The notes: a model not told the origin generated them from the sequence alone. Positions 8,022 through 17,678 are shown, numbered from the stretch's first letter. The stretch: DNA of 64,000 nucleotides from Pseudochelatococcus sp047501465 (GCF_047501465.1 NZ_JAZDRL010000001.1:1240001-1304000); one strand, 5' to 3'. Made by a program: numbers and translations.

Positions 8022-9122
8022 TTACCGATTTTCTGATATGTATTTTATAATAAAGGATTCTAATGTTTCGCCTTCTAGCTTCATCAATAAATGTGGCATT
8101 CGAAGCGTTAAATCATGCGGTTCTGTTTGTTGATGCTGCCGAAGCGTTAAATCATGCGGTTCTGTTTGTTGATGCTGCTCTATTTCATCAATCGCTACTT
8201 TCACAAGAAGTTCTTTTCTTTCCTCAGATAGCGGTTGAAATTGTTCATCGTTAAGGTTGTCAATAAAATTTGCACGTAGTTCCATAATGACATCATTGTT
8301 CAGATGTTGCAAAATTCTTGATTGCAAAGGTTCATATCGTCTTGTGCGGAACAGACCTGTAGGAGCATTCATGGAATTAGGGTCTGTTGAATGTGAATCC
8401 TTCGTTTGATTATTGATATCTAAAGATCGATTAAACCTACGGGCATCAAGCTGAGTTATTGTTTGCTCATTAAGAGCATTAAATACATACCATTCTATTT
8501 GTTGACACGCTTCGTCAGAAATATTGCGGAAGATACGTGCCTCCAATTTCTCAATAGTCGCATTTCCTAAATTATTAATGACCCTAAATTCCAGGGCTTT
8601 CAGGCTTTCCTCAGGGAGGCCATTAATAACAGCGGCATCTAAGTTTTGAAGGGCACCCGGATTGAGATTATTCAATACAGATGCATTTATTTTGGCGCGT
8701 TCGGTGTCTAACAGATTATTTAAAATCTTTGCTCTCAGTCGCCTAACCGATTGAGCATTGAGTTTGTTTAAGTGCTCTGCTTTTATTTCTTTTTCTATTA
8801 TTTGAGATCCGAAGCTATTTAATTTATCCAATATTGTTAAACACTGAACAAAAATTTCAGGCCAGTGAGAGTAACCAATTTCATTCTCTGCATTTTGAGG
8901 TAAAGGAAAATGTATCATATCCTTGGAAGATGGCGCGGTTTCGGAACTAAACGCACGTCTCCTTTCTTCTGCCAGATTTAGAGTTTCCATCAAATACGTA
9001 TTTTCTGAAAGAGACAATTCCAGAAATAACTCTTCTATGTCTTGGGATTGGACGTCATAATCTTCCTCATAAGCCGGTAAGACAGGTGTTGTTGGTCGTG
9101 ATGATGAATGTATCTGGCTCAT
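8022..9122 (-). CDS. AT-rich 16-residue-repeat protein of unknown function (paralogue 2)
   Basis: 366 aa. The start at 9122 is chosen because AGGAAC precedes it inside a leader (TAATCAGGA, then ATG) that matches the leader of the paralogue at 7234; the frame itself opens at 9152. An acidic N-terminus (1-110) is followed by seven contiguous 16-residue repeats at 121-232 (for example LGNATIEKLEARIFRN), an insertion, and two more at 274-305. The last repeat and charged tail (LNDEQF, then LSEERKELL) correspond to LNDEIL, then LSKEKQEII in paralogue 1. Near the C-terminus a 13-residue segment is exactly duplicated. No signal peptide, membrane segment or catalytic motif is seen. Function is unknown; a protein-binding solenoid is my inference. 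Confidence 0.75.
   Translation of the reverse strand: MSQIHSSSRPTTPVLPAYEEDYDVQSQDIEELFLELSLSENTYLMETLNLAEERRRAFSSETAPSSKDMIHFPLPQNAENEIGYSHWPEIFVQCLTILDKLNSFGSQIIEKEIKAEHLNKLNAQSVRRLRAKILNNLLDTERAKINASVLNNLNPGALQNLDAAVINGLPEESLKALEFRVINNLGNATIEKLEARIFRNISDEACQQIEWYVFNALNEQTITQLDARRFNRSLDINNQTKDSHSTDPNSMNAPTGLFRTRRYEPLQSRILQHLNNDVIMELRANFIDNLNDEQFQPLSEERKELLVKVAIDEIEQHQQTEPHDLTLRQHQQTEPHDLTLRMPHLLMKLEGETLESFIIKYISENR
8101..8178. repeat. 39-bp exact tandem duplication, in frame
   Basis: Two identical 39-bp units (8101-8139 and 8140-8178) encode two copies of HQQTEPHDLTLR plus a linking residue on the minus strand. Exact identity implies a recent event, and the length is a multiple of 3. Confidence 0.95.
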
Positions 9123-9529
9123 GAAATCGTTCCTGATTAATTGATAATGCAATAAAGAGAGGTTTATACTTATGTATTTTTCTTTATGTTATAAATTTCT
9201 ATGTCATCATTTGATCTATGAGTGTCATTTGAGAAGTACGCTTATCGAGCGAGCGCTTATAGCGCATTTCAGATAACCTGACAAAGCGTTATGCAAGGAA
9301 ATTGCACCATTTTTCCAACTTTACGATGGGCATAATAATCAGTGTGAAATGCATTCAAGTTGAGTTATTTTATTATTTCTTTTTTTTTGAATAATATCTA
9401 TCTTAAAATCAGTATCCACTTTTTAACCTGATGCAATATATATTTTATGCAATGGCTTTTCTTATGCATCAAACACGAAAGAGAAATCCCCTTCTTGTTT
9501 GGTGTTGTCATTTAATAATTGTGAATATC
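9123..9529. other. AT-rich intergenic region
   Basis: 407 bp with no gene I can support. It contains the promoter side of the repeat gene starting at 9122 (including a leader similar to that of its paralogue) and long A/T runs around 9360-9420. No convincing terminator was seen for the transporter gene ending at 9530. Confidence 0.5.
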
Positions 9530-10600
9530 TTATTGCCGACCGCGCATGGCTATCTGCCATTCACGGAAGCAAATGAACAGTCCTGATCCGATGAGGATTG
9601 GTAAGCCAATAAAGAAATAAATATCAGGCCCTTGGGCAAAAAGCAGCCAGCTGAAGCCTGCCATATAGATCAGCTGAGTATAGGTGAAGGGTGCAAGCGT
9701 AGTTGCTGGCGCGAAGCGATGGGCCATTGTGTAAAGTGTGTGCCCAGCAAGACCAACCATACCGATTAGTGCGCAGAAGAACCAGCTCTCCGCTGATTGG
9801 GGCCAAACCCATTCCTGAAACGCAAACGGCAGCGAGACCAGCAAACCTGAGAACGAGGCATAAAATTGCTGGGTGAGACTGGAATCCACACCTGCAAGCT
9901 TACGCGTCAAGATCGCATAAAACGCCAGCAATACAGCCATTGCTAGCGAATAAAGCATTGCAGGATGAAGAGACTGTGGGGTTGGATGAATGATGATAAG
10001 AACCGCCACGAAGCCTGTTAACACAGCGATCCATCGTGCCAGATCTACGCGCTCGCCTAAAGCCATACCCGATAAGAGGCAAAGGATTAAAGGAGCTGTA
10101 AAGATGATGGAACCCGTAATCGTTAGTGGCAAATACTGTAGTGCGAGAAAGTTTGTTACTGTGGTACCTAGCATGCACAGTGAACGAATGATCTCTAACT
10201 TGAGCGACCGTGTACGCATAACGGCGAGGCCGTGACGCGGCGTAAATATTGCCGCCAGCAATATGCAGGGTAGCAGGAAACGCACAAAGATGATCTGTCC
10301 GGGCGGAAAGCCGTCACGCAGTAGCCATTTCGCGCTGGTATCAACCAATGTTAATGAAAGCGCGCCCAAGAGCACCAGTATAATACCAAGTCCGCGCCGA
10401 TCCACCACGCGTTTTGGTTCCACTTGGGATGCTCGGATGCGCGGCATTTTAACAGCTTTATTGTCAGTGCGTATGCCCACCGAAGGTATCGATGAGCTGG
10501 ATGGCGAAATTTCCTCAGCGGGCATGGTCACGATTGTTGTTCTGCTCAATTGTGGTCGAAAAAATAAGGGCTTCCAGAACGCCCCACGCAAGCGCAGCAT
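9530..10600 (-). CDS. DMT-family (EamA) transporter
   Basis: 356 aa with about ten hydrophobic segments after a hydrophilic N-terminus of about 70 residues. The two-fold EamA architecture is visible: each half has an aromatic/basic start (SAKWLLRDGFPPGQIIFVRF; YAILTRKLAGVDSSLTQQFY) and a glycine-rich helix end (ALGERVDLARWIAVLTGFVAV in the first half). This family exports small metabolites or drugs across the inner membrane; the substrate is unknown. The start is uncertain: ATGs at 10600, 10525 and 10447 are all possible, none has a strong ribosome site, and the true protein may begin nearer the first membrane segment. Confidence 0.88.
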   Translation of the reverse strand: MLRLRGAFWKPLFFRPQLSRTTIVTMPAEEISPSSSSIPSVGIRTDNKAVKMPRIRASQVEPKRVVDRRGLGIILVLLGALSLTLVDTSAKWLLRDGFPPGQIIFVRFLLPCILLAAIFTPRHGLAVMRTRSLKLEIIRSLCMLGTTVTNFLALQYLPLTITGSIIFTAPLILCLLSGMALGERVDLARWIAVLTGFVAVLIIIHPTPQSLHPAMLYSLAMAVLLAFYAILTRKLAGVDSSLTQQFYASFSGLLVSLPFAFQEWVWPQSAESWFFCALIGMVGLAGHTLYTMAHRFAPATTLAPFTYTQLIYMAGFSWLLFAQGPDIYFFIGLPILIGSGLFICFREWQIAMRGRQ

Positions 10601-10835
10601 AACACCAACCCGCCTGCATTCGCACGTGCAGCTCTTGCAACCCTGACCTTGGAATATCTAGGAGCGCTTCAAAGTTTTGCCATCAGCAGGACGCAGCATT
10701 GACATGCTGCTGCTCCGCATCATGTCGCAATAGGCTATAAAAGTCCCGAGAAACAACTTTGTTGACGATAGCCTGCTGGCTATTTACGCTGTTTCATTAA
10801 AGGCGATAGTAAAATTCGCTTATTCTAGGGAGTGG

Positions 10836-12350
10836 ATGGCTATGTTCGATTCAACAAAGCTTGAACATACACTCGACAAGGAAGAATTTAAACGGATTGA
10901 GGCGCAGCTGCGCAATGACCTTCTTGATGCCCAACGGGAGCTGCGCGACCGGGGAACGCATGCCATTATGATCCTGATCAATGGCGTTGATGGCGCAGGT
11001 AAAGGTGAGGTGCTGAACCGACTTTATGAATGGCTCGATCCACGTTTTCTTGAAACCAATGCCGTTGATATCCGCAAGGACATTGACAACGGCTGGCCAG
11101 CCGCCTGGCATTATTGGCGAAAAATGCCCGCAAAGGGATATATTACTGCCGTCCTGGGCTCATGGTATCATTTGATATTACGCGAGCGGGCATTGGGGCA
11201 TATCGATCGTGAAGAGTTTTTACGCCTGTTAACAATATCGAGCGATTACGAAACCATGCTTGATCATGAAGGTGTGAAAGTACTCAAGTTGTGGTTGAAC
11301 CTTAATGTTGATGAAGCCGAACGCCGGTATCGCAAAGTTAAGAAAAAAGGTTTTTTTGGCAGGCCGCTGGTTGAGGAATGGTCGGATATTGCAGCTACAA
11401 GTAGTAAACATAAGCTGCTTTCAATCATCCAGGAAGTATCTCAGTTGGTGTTACCAAATGCCATTCCCTGGACGATTATTCCTGCTGCAGACGGACGCTA
11501 CCGCGATATTGCAATGGGCCAGGCATTGTTAAAGCTGTTGCGAGAGACCTTCGACGCAGCACAACCCGCTGAAAAGCGGAAATCTACCAAGGCAGCGCAG
11601 AAACATCCCGAAGCTTCGGAGCAATTATCGCGGCCATCTATCGTTAGCACGATTGATCTCAGTAAAACGATTGATCGAGAAAGCTATCAGCGCGAGCTAA
11701 AAGATGCGCAGCATCGCATTTTCGAGTTGACGTCTTCCAAGGCGTTTCGCCGGCGCGGCCTCGTGATTGCATTTGAAGGTAACGATGCTGCCGGTAAAGG
11801 GGGCGCTATCCGCCGGATTAGGCAAGCGCTTGATCCGCGTGATTTCAGTGTCTACGCAGTCGCCGCTCCTAGTGAAGAAGAACGTGCTTATCCTTATTTA
11901 TGGCGCTTCTGGAGAGATATTCCAGAACGTGGCACGACAGCGATCTTTGATCGAAGCTGGTACGGTCGCGTGCTGGTGGAGCGCGTAGAAGGTTATTGCT
12001 CTGTGAGCGACTGGACGCGGGCCTATGCTGAAATCAATGCATTTGAACGGCAACTGAGCATCAATGGCTATATCATTATAAAGTTTTGGTTGGCCATTAG
12101 CCCCGAGGAACAATTGCGCCGGTTTGAAGAGCGCAAAGAAACACCCTACAAGCAATTTAAAATTACAGATGAAGATTGGCGCAATCGCGAGAAATGGCCT
12201 CAATACGAAGAGGCGCTTACCGAAATGGTAGATCGCACCTCTACAGCCTTGGCACCATGGACCCTCGTGCCTGCAAACGATAAGCGATATTCGCGTGTTC
12301 AGGTGCTGAAAACGGTTGTGAAGAGCCTGGAAACTGCCCTTAAAGACTAA
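10836..12350 (+). CDS. pap: Polyphosphate:AMP phosphotransferase (double-domain PPK2)
   Basis: 504 aa made of two PPK2 domains in tandem. The first has Walker A GVDGAGKGE (50-58) followed by W-rich segments (AAWHYWRKMP); the second has GNDAAGKGG (315-323), then RFWRDIPERG and DRSWYGRVLVERVEG. Two fused domains with this layout are the polyP:AMP phosphotransferase type, which uses polyphosphate to turn AMP into ADP in the cytoplasm. In such fusions the C-terminal domain is generally the catalytic one. Here it keeps the DRSWYGR lid motif, which is LGSWYHL in the first domain. AGGGAG lies just upstream of the ATG. The gene stands alone. Confidence 0.92.
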   Translation: MAMFDSTKLEHTLDKEEFKRIEAQLRNDLLDAQRELRDRGTHAIMILINGVDGAGKGEVLNRLYEWLDPRFLETNAVDIRKDIDNGWPAAWHYWRKMPAKGYITAVLGSWYHLILRERALGHIDREEFLRLLTISSDYETMLDHEGVKVLKLWLNLNVDEAERRYRKVKKKGFFGRPLVEEWSDIAATSSKHKLLSIIQEVSQLVLPNAIPWTIIPAADGRYRDIAMGQALLKLLRETFDAAQPAEKRKSTKAAQKHPEASEQLSRPSIVSTIDLSKTIDRESYQRELKDAQHRIFELTSSKAFRRRGLVIAFEGNDAAGKGGAIRRIRQALDPRDFSVYAVAAPSEEERAYPYLWRFWRDIPERGTTAIFDRSWYGRVLVERVEGYCSVSDWTRAYAEINAFERQLSINGYIIIKFWLAISPEEQLRRFEERKETPYKQFKITDEDWRNREKWPQYEEALTEMVDRTSTALAPWTLVPANDKRYSRVQVLKTVVKSLETALKD

Positions 12351-12899
12351 TGGCCTTCAAGTTGGGGGAGCTGGAGTAGGGACGACAGATCACTGTATTG
12401 GGTGACCATATATTGCTTTCACAGGCGATAATAGCCTTGCTTTGTCTGTGCTTAATGAGGCCATTAAAGATTATCTACTTAAAACTTCTTCTGGGCTGTT
12501 ATAAAATTTCTTCTTATATTATCAATAAGGCTGCTGAAATATCGCGCTTTTCTTGCAATTCATGCTATAATTACACTGCGCTGATGATAGTGCAGGCGAA
12601 GTGATTTCGACTAATGGAAATCATTGTTGCAAATGAAACAAGTTTGAGCGGAAATAAAATTCAACCGATGGTTGAAAATTCACATGCCTAATTCTGGCAC
12701 TATGCCTACTCTATGACAAAAATGGATGGCAAATAATCATTCCACTCTGCAAAAACACTAGGATCTTGGCCAATTTGAAGAGATGGAGGGCAAAAAACAT
12801 TGTTAAATATCTTACGCAATGACAGATTATGCTTGATCATCGCCCCTATAATCGCCATGTAAGTGTCTGTTGTTTTAAAATTTGAATTGGAGATCATTT
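12351..12899. other. Intergenic region upstream of the MucR-type regulator
   Basis: 549 bp. It holds a short hairpin TTCAACC-GAT-GGTTGAA at 12660-12676 and AT-rich sequence before the regulator. Short frames on both strands here (about 60-70 codons) have poor composition and no ribosome site, and I do not call them genes. MucR proteins often autoregulate through AT-rich upstream DNA, so this region may contain such sites; that is inference. Confidence 0.45.
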
Positions 12900-13637
12900 A
12901 TGAGCGAGGATGCTGGGCAATTGTTGAGCAAGGCAGAGCTGATTTCGGTAACTGCAGATATCGTTGCTGCGTACATTGCAAACAACAGTCTACCACCGGC
13001 TGAGGTATTGCGATTCATTGAGGGCGTGCATGCAACGTTCTCGCGCCTTCAGCATGGTGGTACACCTGCGCAGGCAGCAGCAGTTTCTGCGCTTCTTCAG
13101 CCAGCTTCTGCACAGGGCCTGTATGCATCTGCGGGACGTGTAGAATCTGCCCAACCAGCAATAGCAGGTGCTTATGGGGCTGAGCAGCCGATCTACGAAG
13201 AACCCGAGGCTCCACGTGGTCCTTCTCGGCAGGTTAATGCAGAATTGTCACGCAAGGCACAGCTGCGCAATCCGCCCAATCCCATAGACCCAAAGACGGG
13301 CGCACTTCTACCGCTTGAGTTCGAACAGCTTGTGCCTGATGAAGAAGGCTATGTATTTGACGTTGCTTGGGTAGACCAGAATGCATATGTGCGCTTCCCA
13401 CCGATGACCCCCATCGAAAAAACCGTCAAGCGTGACAGCATCATTTGCCTTGAAAACGGCAAGACCTTGAAGGTTCTGAAGCGTCATCTGGATTCCGAAT
13501 TCGGTTTGACCCTTGATGCATATCGCAAAAAATGGGGTCTGTCGGAATCTTACCCTTTGGTAACGCATACGTTCAGCACTTCGCGCTCCAAGTATGCGAA
13601 GGCGCAGGGCTTGGGTAAGTCCCGTGGTCGTGGCTAA
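12900..13637 (+). CDS. MucR/Ros-family transcriptional regulator, extended and with degenerate zinc finger
   Basis: 245 aa. TTGGAG 8 nt before the ATG at 12900 supports this start over one 6 codons upstream. The N-terminal helix (AELISVTADIVAAYIANNSLPPAEV, by segments) and C-terminal finger region (ICLENGKTLKVLKRHL, then YRKKWGL) are typical of MucR/Ros. Usual members are about 140-150 aa; here about 100 Ala/Pro-rich residues separate the two parts. Of the Ros ligands only C183 and H196 remain; the second Cys is N186 and the distal His region is SEF. Some MucR relatives bind DNA without zinc. These proteins repress AT-rich accessory promoters, which makes it a candidate controller of the AT-rich genes in this window (inference). 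Confidence 0.88.
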   Translation: MSEDAGQLLSKAELISVTADIVAAYIANNSLPPAEVLRFIEGVHATFSRLQHGGTPAQAAAVSALLQPASAQGLYASAGRVESAQPAIAGAYGAEQPIYEEPEAPRGPSRQVNAELSRKAQLRNPPNPIDPKTGALLPLEFEQLVPDEEGYVFDVAWVDQNAYVRFPPMTPIEKTVKRDSIICLENGKTLKVLKRHLDSEFGLTLDAYRKKWGLSESYPLVTHTFSTSRSKYAKAQGLGKSRGRG

Positions 13638-14068
13638 TTTAGCCATTAGACTGTTGCTTGGAGACTGATAACCTCAGAGCTATTGTCGATCTGAAATGGT
13701 CGATAATTGCTCTGAGTTGAACTTTTTAAAGCTTGGCGCTTATTTAGGATTTATTGAGTGACGCGCTATCGTGGCGTCATTCTCGTTTACGCCGAAGACA
13801 CGCTTATGCGTCAGGCATGGATCAGCTGCATCCTGTGAAATAGTCATGCGATGTTTTCTATCGCAACTAAATGCAATGCTGTGCGTCTCAATCTCGAAAC
13901 AATCTGTTTGTGTGTGCCCTGGCGCCGATATTTTCTTGCTATTTTGAGGTGGTCTTCGCCCCCTATCTGGACTTGCCCCTTCGCGAGTTTACTATTGCGA
14001 TAAGGCGTCAACTTCCAAAAATATGACGCTAAAAATAAATGAGGGAATTCAAGATAGGGGGGACGTCC
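13638..14068. other. Intergenic region: MucR terminator and bkd promoter side
   Basis: 431 bp between the MucR-type gene and the bkd operon. It holds the terminator-like hairpin at 13673-13716 and presumably the bkd promoter. I see no gene, and no bkdR-type regulator lies next to the operon. Confidence 0.5.
13673..13726 (+). terminator. Probable intrinsic terminator of the MucR-type gene
   Basis: CTCAGAGC (13673-13680) pairs with GCTCTGAG (13709-13716). The inner arms TATTGTCGA and TCGATAATT extend the stem with a G-U pair and a mismatch. TTGAACTTTTT follows. The stem is strong and the T-run is short and slightly displaced. Confidence 0.6.
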
Positions 14069-15346
14069 ATGACGAAACAGTCAGTGGCGACGCCGTCGGT
14101 TGGGCTAACAGGTGCGCATGCGCCCGGATCATTAAGTCTGCACGTGCCTGAGCCAGAAGTGCGGCCAGGCGGCACGCCGGATTTCTCCAATGTGCGCATT
14201 CCAAAGGCGGGAGCTGTGCCTCGCCCGGAAGTGGATGCAAATCCTGAAGATATTCGTGATCTTGCATTCTCCATCATTCGCGTGCTGAACCGTTCCGGTG
14301 AAGCGAGTGGCCCCTGGGCTGGCCTCTTGTCGGATGAAGAACTGCTTTCCGGCATGCGCGATATGATGACCTTGCGTACTTTCGATGCCCGCATGCAGAT
14401 TGCACAGCGACAGGGCAAGACATCATTTTATATGCAGCATCTGGGTGAAGAGGCAATTTCCTGCGCATTTCGCAAGGCGCTCATGCCGGGGGATATGAAT
14501 TTCCCAACATATCGGCAGGCTGGGCTTTTGATTGCGGGTGGTTATTCGCTCGTCGACATGATGAACCAGATCTACTCCAACTCCCGCGATCCGCTAAAGG
14601 GTCGGCAAATGCCGATTATGTATGCGGTCAAGGATCAGGGATTTTTCACCATCTCCGGTAATCTGGCGACGCAGTTTCCGCAGGCCGTGGGCTGGGCTAT
14701 GGCCTCTGCCATCAAAAACGATAACAAGATTGCAGCCGGCTGGATCGGCGATGGCTCAACGGCGGAATCCGATTTCCATGCAGCGCTGGTTTTCGCATCC
14801 ACCTACAAGGCGCCGGTGGTGCTGAATGTCGTCAACAATCAGTGGGCGATTTCGACATTCCAGGGGATCGCACGCGGTGGTGCGGGCACGTTTGCGGCGC
14901 GCGGACTGGGTTTTGGGCTGCCGTCATTGCGCGTTGATGGCAATGATTATCTTGCTGTCTACGCTGTTGCCAAATGGGCAGCGGAACGGGCACGGCGCAA
15001 TCTTGGGCCAACGCTTATAGAATATGTTACGTACCGTGCAGGCGCGCACTCCACGTCTGACGATCCATCCGCATATCGCCCCAAGACGGAATCCGATGCA
15101 TGGCCATTGGGTGACCCAATCATGCGGTTGAAAAATCATCTCATCCTGCGCGATGTATGGTCGGAAGAGCGTCACAAGCAAATGGAAGCCGAAATCCTTG
15201 ATACAGTGATCACGGCGCAGAAAGAAGCAGAGAGCTACGGCACATTGCATGCGGGCGGCAAGCCCTCCGTGCGTGATATTTTCGAGGGTGTGTTTGCGGA
15301 AATGCCGCCACACCTGCGCCGCCAGCGCCAGCAGACAGGGGTTTGA
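14069..15346 (+). CDS. bkdA1: Branched-chain 2-oxoacid dehydrogenase E1 alpha subunit
   Basis: 425 aa. The start at 14069 follows AGGGGGG at good spacing; the frame opens at 14039. The thiamine-diphosphate motif runs from GDGSTAESDF (227-236) to VVNNQ (257-258). The N-terminal extension and the substrate-side segment FPTYRQAGLLIAGG are typical of BCKDH rather than pyruvate dehydrogenase E1 alpha. With E1 beta it decarboxylates the 2-oxoacids from Leu, Ile and Val and passes the acyl group to the lipoyl arm of E2. It is the first gene of a four-gene operon whose products make the whole complex. Confidence 0.94.
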   Translation: MTKQSVATPSVGLTGAHAPGSLSLHVPEPEVRPGGTPDFSNVRIPKAGAVPRPEVDANPEDIRDLAFSIIRVLNRSGEASGPWAGLLSDEELLSGMRDMMTLRTFDARMQIAQRQGKTSFYMQHLGEEAISCAFRKALMPGDMNFPTYRQAGLLIAGGYSLVDMMNQIYSNSRDPLKGRQMPIMYAVKDQGFFTISGNLATQFPQAVGWAMASAIKNDNKIAAGWIGDGSTAESDFHAALVFASTYKAPVVLNVVNNQWAISTFQGIARGGAGTFAARGLGFGLPSLRVDGNDYLAVYAVAKWAAERARRNLGPTLIEYVTYRAGAHSTSDDPSAYRPKTESDAWPLGDPIMRLKNHLILRDVWSEERHKQMEAEILDTVITAQKEAESYGTLHAGGKPSVRDIFEGVFAEMPPHLRRQRQQTGV

Positions 15347-15348
15347 TC

Positions 15349-16362
15349 ATGGCACAGATGTCAATGATCGAAGCGATTCGCAGCGCGATGGATGTTGCAA
15401 TGGGTCGTGATGAGGATGTCGTTGTTTATGGCGAGGACGTAGGCTACTTCGGTGGCGTCTTTCGTTGCACGCAGGGGTTGCAACAGAAGTACGGACGCAC
15501 GCGCTGTTTTGATGCGCCAATCAGCGAATCCGGCATCATCGGTACAGCAATCGGCATGGCAGCCTATGGCCTTAAACCATGCGTGGAAATTCAGTTCGCG
15601 GATTATATGTATCCGGGTTACGATCAGCTGACACAGGAGGCCGCGCGCATCCGCTATCGCTCGAATGGCCAATTCACTTGTCCCATTACGGTGCGAATGC
15701 CTACAGGAGGCGGTATTTTCGGTGGGCAGACGCATAGTCAAAGCCCGGAAGCGCTCTTTACCCACGTGTCGGGGCTGAAGACGGTGGTGCCGTCGAACCC
15801 CTATGACGCCAAGGGATTGCTCATAGCGGCCATTGAAGATCCTGATCCGGTGATTTTTCTGGAGCCAAAGCGGCTTTATAACGGCCCGTTCGATGGTCAT
15901 CATGAGCGTCCTGTGACGCCGTGGTCGAAGCATGCTTTGGGCGAAGTGCCGGAGGGGCATTACACGGTGCCGCTTGGCAAGGCAGCTGTTGTGCGTGAAG
16001 GCGCAGCGGTGACGGTGCTTACTTACGGCACCATGGTGCATGTAACGCTGGCAGCGGTTGAAGAAACTGGTATCGATGCGGAAGTCATAGATCTGCGCAC
16101 TTTGGTGCCGCTTGATCTCGATACCATTGTCGCTTCCGTTGACAAGACGGGGCGCTGCGTGGTGGTGCATGAGGCAACGTTGACATCAGGCTTCGGGGGC
16201 GAGCTGGTATCGCTGGTGCAGGAACATTGCTTCTACAAGCTGGAAGCACCTGTCGCACGCGTGGCGGGTTGGGATACACCTTATCCGCATGCGCAGGAGT
16301 GGGATTACTTCCCTGGACCCGCGCGCATATCGCGGGCGCTGATTGAGACGATGGAGGGCTGA
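15349..16362 (+). CDS. bkdA2: Branched-chain 2-oxoacid dehydrogenase E1 beta subunit
   Basis: 337 aa transketolase-type beta subunit, starting with SMIEAIRSAMDVAM, then VVYGEDVGYFGGVFRCT and PISESGIIGTAIGMA, which are signatures of BCKDH E1 beta. The ATG at 15349 lies 2 nt after the E1 alpha stop with AGGGG upstream; a TTG at 15343 is an alternative. It forms the alpha2-beta2 E1 heterotetramer that holds thiamine diphosphate at the subunit interface. Confidence 0.94.
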   Translation: MAQMSMIEAIRSAMDVAMGRDEDVVVYGEDVGYFGGVFRCTQGLQQKYGRTRCFDAPISESGIIGTAIGMAAYGLKPCVEIQFADYMYPGYDQLTQEAARIRYRSNGQFTCPITVRMPTGGGIFGGQTHSQSPEALFTHVSGLKTVVPSNPYDAKGLLIAAIEDPDPVIFLEPKRLYNGPFDGHHERPVTPWSKHALGEVPEGHYTVPLGKAAVVREGAAVTVLTYGTMVHVTLAAVEETGIDAEVIDLRTLVPLDLDTIVASVDKTGRCVVVHEATLTSGFGGELVSLVQEHCFYKLEAPVARVAGWDTPYPHAQEWDYFPGPARISRALIETMEG

Positions 16363-16363
16363 A

Positions 16364-17674
16364 ATGGGCGAATACGTCATCAAGATGCCCGACGTTGGTG
16401 AAGGCATTGCAGAGGCTGAGCTTGTCGAATGGCAAGTAAAGGTGGGCGATCTGGTGCGTGAGGACATGGTGCTCGCGGCAGTCATGACCGATAAGGCCAC
16501 TGTTGAAATTCCCTCATCCGTGAATGGTGAGGTGCTGTGGCTTGGGGCTGATCTTGGCGCCAAGGTTGCCATCGGTGCACCGCTTATCCGCCTTAAGGTG
16601 GAAGGGGATGGCAATGTTGTGGCCGGTGCCGTGGCAGAAATAGCAGAGGCGCCTATGGAAGCAGCAACACCTGCGCCCAAGCAGGAAGCGGTTGCTGTTG
16701 CTGCGCCTGTTATGGAGAAAGCAAAGCCTGCTACGTTAGCGCCATCACGCCCTGTTGCGAGTGCGACCATTGCTGCTGCCCCCCGGGCAGAAGGCGAGAA
16801 GCCGTTGGCATCACCCTCTGTGCGGTTGCGGGCGCGTGATGCAGGGATTGACCTGCGGCAGATCATTGGCTCAGGTCCGGCAGGGCGCATCAGCCATGAG
16901 GACATTGATGCCTTTATCGCGCACGGCGGCAGTCAGCCGGGTGGCATACGTTCCGGTGCACCAGTTGCGCGGACTGAGGTTGAGGAAATCAAGGTTATCG
17001 GTCTACGCCGTAAGATCGCGGAGAAGATGGCGCTGTCGAAGTCACGTATTCCGCACATCATGTATGCGGAAGAGGTTGATGTGACTGCGCTCGAAGAGCT
17101 GCGCACTACCCTGAACCGTGACAAGAAAGCCGATCATCCGCGCCTGACAATTCTGCCTTTCCTGATGCGTGCGATGGTAAAGGCATTGGCGGAAAATCCG
17201 CAACTCAACGCGCGTTATGATGATGATGCAGGTGTTGTCCATCGTTATGCTGGTGTGCATATCGGTATAGCGGCGCAGACACCAGCTGGCCTTGTTGTGC
17301 CGGTGGTGAAGCATGCTGAGGCGCGCAATCTGTGGGAAAGCGCTATTGAGCTGAACCGCCTGTCGGATGCTGCGAAGGCCGGCACGGCAAGTCGCGATGA
17401 GTTGAGCGGCTCTACGATCACCATTTCATCACTTGGGGCGATCGGCGGCATTATCAGCACGCCTGTCATCAATTATCCTGAGGTGGCGATAATCGGCGTT
17501 AACAAGATTGCGGTCCGTCCTGTCTGGGATGGCACGGCATTTGTGCCACGCAAAATCATGAACCTGTCATCGAGCTTCGACCACCGCGTTATTGACGGGT
17601 GGGATGCGGCGGTTTTCATCCAGCGCCTTAAAACGCTTCTGGAAACCCCTGCGCTCATCTTTGTGGAAGGTTGA
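16364..17674 (+). CDS. bkdB: Branched-chain 2-oxoacid dehydrogenase E2 (dihydrolipoyl acyltransferase)
   Basis: 436 aa. A single N-terminal lipoyl domain carries the modified lysine K44 in MTDKATVEI. A flexible Ala/Pro/Glu linker follows. The peripheral subunit-binding domain is at about 149-185 (SPSVRLRARDAGID to GRISHEDIDAFI). The C-terminal catalytic domain ends with the HRVIDG active-site motif (H407). The start ATG is 1 nt after the E1 beta stop. E2 forms the complex core and moves branched acyl groups from lipoate to CoA. One lipoyl domain fits BCKDH rather than a typical multi-lipoyl pyruvate dehydrogenase E2. Confidence 0.94.
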   Translation: MGEYVIKMPDVGEGIAEAELVEWQVKVGDLVREDMVLAAVMTDKATVEIPSSVNGEVLWLGADLGAKVAIGAPLIRLKVEGDGNVVAGAVAEIAEAPMEAATPAPKQEAVAVAAPVMEKAKPATLAPSRPVASATIAAAPRAEGEKPLASPSVRLRARDAGIDLRQIIGSGPAGRISHEDIDAFIAHGGSQPGGIRSGAPVARTEVEEIKVIGLRRKIAEKMALSKSRIPHIMYAEEVDVTALEELRTTLNRDKKADHPRLTILPFLMRAMVKALAENPQLNARYDDDAGVVHRYAGVHIGIAAQTPAGLVVPVVKHAEARNLWESAIELNRLSDAAKAGTASRDELSGSTITISSLGAIGGIISTPVINYPEVAIIGVNKIAVRPVWDGTAFVPRKIMNLSSSFDHRVIDGWDAAVFIQRLKTLLETPALIFVEG

Positions 17675-17678
17675 TCCG

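Noticed and set aside
12398..12604. Plus-strand frame of 68 codons after pap
   Set aside because: No ribosome site; a Leu/Ile/Cys-rich translation is expected from AT-rich non-coding DNA.
12706..12897. Minus-strand frame of 63 codons upstream of the MucR-type gene
   Set aside because: It overlaps the MucR ribosome site, has no ribosome site of its own and no recognisable features. Its composition is only weakly protein-like.
15361..16170. Minus-strand frame of 269 codons inside the E1 beta gene
   Set aside because: Opposite a certain enzyme gene; the His/Arg-rich translation is typical of antisense shadow frames.
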